From the NCBI RefSeq assembly GCF_020884795.1, contig NZ_BBZF01000012.1:208280-272279 (forward strand): a DNA stretch of 64,000 bases. The letters are read 5' to 3'. This DNA is from Micromonospora okii. Its GTDB lineage: Bacteria; Actinomycetota; Actinomycetes; Mycobacteriales; Micromonosporaceae. The notes beneath the pieces were generated by a model. That model was given only the letters and a program-made list of their open reading frames with translations, had not been told where the DNA came from and did no database searches. Below, in pieces: positions 61,101 to 64,000 of the stretch (position 1 is the first letter of the stretch; the number at the start of each line of letters is the position of its first letter). Position numbers and translations under genes: made by a program.

Positions 61101-64000
61101 CTCGACGGCTGGCGCTACAGGATCGACTGGCAGGTGGCCCCCGAGCCCGCCGCCGCCCGCCTCGCCGGCACCTGGCTGCTGGCGCTGCCCGCCGATGCGG
61201 ACGACGACCCGGCGGTCCGCGCCCTCCGGGCCGCCCTCACCGACGCGGGGGCGGACCTGCTGCCGCTGACCGTCGCGCCCGACGCCGACCGGGCCGCGCT
61301 CGCCGCCGCTCTGACCGGCGCGGACGTCGCCGGAGTGGTCTCCCTGCTCGCCTGGGAACCCCGAACCGATCCCGCCGGGGAGCCACCGGCCGGCGCGGGG
61401 GCAGCCCTGCCCGGCCTGGCCCCCACCCTCGCCCTGGCGCAGGCGCTCGGCGACGCCGAACTCGCCGCGCCGCTGTGGCTGATCACCCGGGGAGCGGTCG
61501 CCGCCGCGTCGTACGACCGGCTCGCCGACCCCGGCCAGGCCGCGATCTGGGGGCTCGGCCGGGTCGTCGGCGTCGAGGCCCCCCACCGCTGGGGCGGCCT
61601 GGTCGACCTGCCGCCCGGCCTCGACGCCCGCGCCGCCGGCCGGCTCACCGCCGTCCTCGCCGGGACGACCGGGGAGGACCAGCTCGCGGTACGCGCCCCC
61701 GGCGTCTTCGTCCGCCGCCTGGTCCGCGCCCCGCTCGGCGACCGGCCCCCGGCGCGGCGCTTCGCGCCCACCGGAACCGCGCTCGTCACCGGCGGCACCG
61801 GCGGGCTCGGCGCCCGCGCCGCCCGCTGGCTCGCCACGGCCGGCGCGGAACACGTCGTACTGGTCAGCCGGCGCGGCCCCGACGCGCCCGGCGCCGCCGA
61901 ACTGGCCGGCGAGCTGCGCGACCTCGGCCCCCGGGTCACCGTCGCCGCCTGCGACATCGCCGACCGGGCCGCCGTTGCCGCCCTGCTCGACCGGGTCCAG
62001 GCCGACGGCCCACCGGTACGCGTCGTCGTGCACACCGCCGGCGTCGCCCAGACCACCCCGCTCATGGCGGTCACCCCGACCGAGCTGGCCGAGGTGACCG
62101 CCGGCAAGACCGTCGGGGCGGCGCACCTGCACGAACTCCTCGCCGACGCCGAACTCGACGCGTTCGTCGTCTACTCCTCCATCGCCGCCACCTGGGGCAG
62201 CGCCGGCCAGGCCGGGTACGCCGCCGGCAACGCGTACCTCGACGCGCTCGTGGCGCAGCGGCGCGCCGACGGGCGGGCCGGCACCGCCGTCGCCTGGGGC
62301 CCGTGGTCCGAGGGCGGCATGAACACGGCCGACTCCGCGCGGAAGCTGCGCGACCGGGGCGTGCCCGAGATGGACCCCGCCGTCGCCATGAGCGCCCTGG
62401 TGCAGGCCCTCGACCACGGCGACGTCGCCCTCATCGTCGCCGACGTCGACTGGTCCCGGTTCGCCCCCGCGTACGCCTCCGCCCGGCGTCGGCCGCTGCT
62501 GGAGGGCGTACCGGAGGCGAAGGCCGCCCTCGACGGCGGCGCGCCCCTCGACGACGGCGACGACGGCCCCGCCGCGACCCTGCGCCGCGAGCTGGCCGCG
62601 TCGACTGCGGCGCGGCGGGAGGAGACCCTCACCGACCTGGTCCGCGACCTCGCCGCCGACGTGCTCGGCCACGACGACGCCGCCGCCATCCGGGCCACCA
62701 CCGCGTTCCGGGACCTCGGCTTCGACTCGCTGACCGCCGTCGAGCTGCGCAACCGGCTCGTCGCCGCGATCGGCCAGCCGCTGCCCATCACCCTCGTCTT
62801 CGACCACCCCACCCCGGTGGTACTGGCCCGGTTCCTGCTCGCCGGGCTGCTCGGCGACGCCCCGACGACCGCCGAGGCCGTCGCCCCGTCCGCCGTGGAC
62901 GCCGACGAGCCGATCGCCATCGTGTCGATGGCCTGCCGCTTCCCGGGCGGCGTCACCGCACCGGAACACCTGTGGCGGCTCGTCGCCGACGGCGTGGACA
63001 CCCTCGGCGAGTTCCCCACCGACCGGGGCTGGGACCTCGACCGGCTCGTCGACCCCGACCCGGAAAAGATCGGCACCACGTATACGGACAAGGGCGCGTT
63101 CGTCTACGACGCGGCGGACTTCGACCCGGGCTTCTTCGAGATCAGCCCCCGCGAGGCCCTCGCCATGGACCCGCAGCAGCGGCTGATCCTGGAGACGTCC
63201 TGGGAGGCCCTCGAACGGGCCGGGATCGTCCCCGGGTCGCTGCGCGGCTCGCGGACCGGGGTGTTCGTCGGCACCAACGGCCAGGACTACCGCTCCCTGC
63301 TGGTGGTGGCCGGCGACCAGGTGGAGGGATTCGGCGGCACGGGCAACGCGGCGAGCGTGCTGTCCGGCCGGGTGGCGTATGCGCTGGGGCTGGAGGGCCC
63401 GGCGGTCTCCGTCGACACGGCCTGCTCGTCGTCCCTGGTCGCGCTGCACCTGGCCGTGCAGGCGCTGCGGGCCGGCGAGTGCGAGCTGGCGCTGTCCGGC
63501 GGCGCGACGGTGATGGCCACGCCGGGCCTGTTCGTGGAGTTCTCCCGGCAGCGCGGCATGGCCCCCGACGGGCGCGTCAAGGCGTTCGCGGCGGCGGCCG
63601 ACGGGACCGGCTGGGGCGAGGGCGCGGGCATGCTGCTGCTGGAGCGGCTCTCCGACGCCCGCCGCAACGGCCACACCGTGCTGGCGCTGGTGCGTGGCTC
63701 GGCGGTGAACCAGGACGGCGCGTCGAACGGGCTGACCGCGCCGAACGGGCCGTCGCAGCAGCGGGTGATCCGGGCGGCGCTGGCCGACGCGCGGCTCTCC
63801 CCGGCGGATGTGGACGTGGTGGAGGCGCACGGCACGGGTACGACGTTGGGTGACCCGATCGAGGCGCAGGCGCTGCTCGCCACGTACGGGCAGGACCGGG
63901 ACACGCCGCTGTTGCTCGGCTCGGTGAAGTCGAACATCGGGCACACGCAGGCCGCTGCCGGCGTCGTGAGCGTGATCAAGATGGTCCTCGCGATGCGGGA
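58134..64000 (+). CDS. Type I modular PKS, 3'-truncated, modules K-L
   Basis: Starts at ATG 58134, 37 bases after the previous PKS stop, and is still open at the right edge (1955 codons visible). The N-terminus MANVPAEND... followed by ERLREYLTRVVAELHQTRQRL is a docking coiled coil like that of PKS gene 2. Order: dock about 16-45; KS 48-470; AT 572-860; KR catalytic half about 1215-1390; ACP 1492-1570; second KS from 1591, cut at the window end. The AT carries GHSQGE and YASH (methylmalonyl) and stands out by T-richer codon use than its flanks. No loading domain, so it acts downstream of another PKS protein. The presence of a thioesterase or further modules cannot be judged here. Confidence 0.97.
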   Translation, partial: MANVPAENDGARPTVSDEERLREYLTRVVAELHQTRQRLREVTAEESEPVAIVSMSCRYPGGIDSPEELWRFVSTGGDAMGDFPTDRGWDLDRLHHPDPDNPGTSYAASGGFLADAGQFDAALFGVSPREAVAMDPQQRLLLEVTWELFERAGVAPLSLRGSRTGVFVGTSGQDYAAVLHRAPGVEGYVLTGTAASVVSGRIAYTFGLEGPALTVDTACSSSSVAVHLACQALRERECGLAVVGGATVMATPGPFVEFSRQRGLAADGRCKSFAAAADGTGWAEGVGLLLLERLSDARRNGHRVLGIIRSSAVNQDGASNGLTAPNGPAQQRVIRQALAGAKLTPDMVDVVEAHGTGTTLGDPIEAQALLATYGQERDRPLLLGSIKSNIGHTQAASGVAGIIKMVLAMRHGVVPPTLHVDAPTPHVDWAAGAVALVTQPTPWPAADRPRRAAVSSFGMSGTNTHLVLEQPEQAEVEAEAAEPPAPAPVLLTGRTRAALRRQAERWSRYVAEHADAGPADVAWTSVVSRSPLDHRAVVLAADRAELVAGLTALAEGRPGTEVVSGAVGTPGEVAFVFPGQGSQWVGMAAELLDTAPVFAERLAECGRALTPFVDWSLLDVVRGVPGAASLDRVDVVQPVLFAVGVSLAALWESYGVRPSAVIGHSQGEIAAACVAGALSLGDAAAVVALRSRVIAGIAGDGGMVSVATTADEATATIGRWDGRVALAAVNGPTSVVVSGDVAALDELVALYEAREVRVRRVPVDYASHSAHVEPLREQLVELLAGLRPQAGGVRFWSTVDGDWLDTSGLGADYWYRNLRQTVRFDEAVRALVSAGYSTFIEVSAHPVLTMAVQESVEAVAADPAGVTVTGSLRRGEGGLGRFHRALAEVHTRGVAVDWRPAFAGRAGRLVDLPTYAFERQHHWVPAEEPAVPVTGAGLLDHRFWDAVERADLDALRDTLAVDDAEAVESLRTLLPALAGWRRQRQEHSLLDGWRYRIDWQVAPEPAAARLAGTWLLALPADADDDPAVRALRAALTDAGADLLPLTVAPDADRAALAAALTGADVAGVVSLLAWEPRTDPAGEPPAGAGAALPGLAPTLALAQALGDAELAAPLWLITRGAVAAASYDRLADPGQAAIWGLGRVVGVEAPHRWGGLVDLPPGLDARAAGRLTAVLAGTTGEDQLAVRAPGVFVRRLVRAPLGDRPPARRFAPTGTALVTGGTGGLGARAARWLATAGAEHVVLVSRRGPDAPGAAELAGELRDLGPRVTVAACDIADRAAVAALLDRVQADGPPVRVVVHTAGVAQTTPLMAVTPTELAEVTAGKTVGAAHLHELLADAELDAFVVYSSIAATWGSAGQAGYAAGNAYLDALVAQRRADGRAGTAVAWGPWSEGGMNTADSARKLRDRGVPEMDPAVAMSALVQALDHGDVALIVADVDWSRFAPAYASARRRPLLEGVPEAKAALDGGAPLDDGDDGPAATLRRELAASTAARREETLTDLVRDLAADVLGHDDAAAIRATTAFRDLGFDSLTAVELRNRLVAAIGQPLPITLVFDHPTPVVLARFLLAGLLGDAPTTAEAVAPSAVDADEPIAIVSMACRFPGGVTAPEHLWRLVADGVDTLGEFPTDRGWDLDRLVDPDPEKIGTTYTDKGAFVYDAADFDPGFFEISPREALAMDPQQRLILETSWEALERAGIVPGSLRGSRTGVFVGTNGQDYRSLLVVAGDQVEGFGGTGNAASVLSGRVAYALGLEGPAVSVDTACSSSLVALHLAVQALRAGECELALSGGATVMATPGLFVEFSRQRGMAPDGRVKAFAAAADGTGWGEGAGMLLLERLSDARRNGHTVLALVRGSAVNQDGASNGLTAPNGPSQQRVIRAALADARLSPADVDVVEAHGTGTTLGDPIEAQALLATYGQDRDTPLLLGSVKSNIGHTQAAAGVVSVIKMVLAMR
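58275..62903 (+). other. PKS module K: KS-AT(methylmalonyl)-KR(A)-ACP
   Basis: KS Cys codon 58788 in TACSSSS. AT about 59850-60700, Ser codon 60126 in GHSQGE and YASH at 60426, methylmalonyl. A dimerisation element ([10 protein letters not shown]) precedes the KR, which has GGTGGLG, no LDD, Trp in AATWGSAG and Tyr codon 62217, hence A-type. ACP about 62610-62840. Predicted outcome: an alpha-methyl beta-hydroxyl unit. Confidence 0.93.
62904..64000 (+). other. PKS module L: KS, truncated at window end
   Basis: KS with Cys codon 63423, HGTGT and NIGHTQ all present. The window ends in the IKMVLAMR helix before the C-terminal NAHV motif, so AT specificity and reductive domains are not visible. 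Confidence 0.93.

Overview
The window is very high-GC DNA with long, near-gap-free coding regions, GTG/ATG starts and giant modular polyketide synthase (PKS) genes. This points to a filamentous actinomycete. Micromonosporaceae is a reasonable guess from the accessory genes, but I cannot prove it from sequence alone. About 88% of the window encodes a cis-AT type I PKS assembly line that runs off both edges.

Layout: (1) 1-24462, the 3' part of a giant PKS gene (modules A-E). The window opens inside the first ketosynthase (KS), two codons before its catalytic Cys. (2) 24463-33013, an 8.5-kb non-PKS interval. It holds an initiator tRNA-fMet gene (minus strand), a lower-GC restriction-modification pair that looks like one endonuclease-methylase-specificity protein split by a -1 frameshift, a minus-strand XRE regulator/NUDIX pair, and a plus-strand overlapping operon (small hypothetical, DivIVA-like, Cys-motif protein, second XRE regulator). 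A four-run G-quadruplex motif lies just before the PKS genes resume. (3) 33014-64000, three further co-directional PKS genes with 42- and 37-bp gaps: modules F-G, H-J and K-L (the last truncated).

Predicted chemistry, from active-site motifs. A, B, C and H are malonyl modules with DH and B-type KR, giving trans double bonds. D, F and J are malonyl modules with A-type KR, giving hydroxyls. E is a malonyl module whose KR has lost its catalytic residues, giving a keto group. G is methylmalonyl with an intact DH but a KR whose catalytic Tyr is His. I has a KR but a decayed AT lacking the catalytic Ser. K is methylmalonyl with A-type KR. No ER, loading domain, thioesterase or tailoring enzyme is visible. 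The product is therefore a partly unsaturated, oxygen-rich polyketide whose start and release lie outside the window. Docking domains at the protein ends support a relay of PKS proteins, but gene order need not equal working order.

Most notable: the dead AT in module I, the two defective KRs, the mosaic near-identical tracts in modules A-D, and the tRNA/restriction interval lying between PKS genes.
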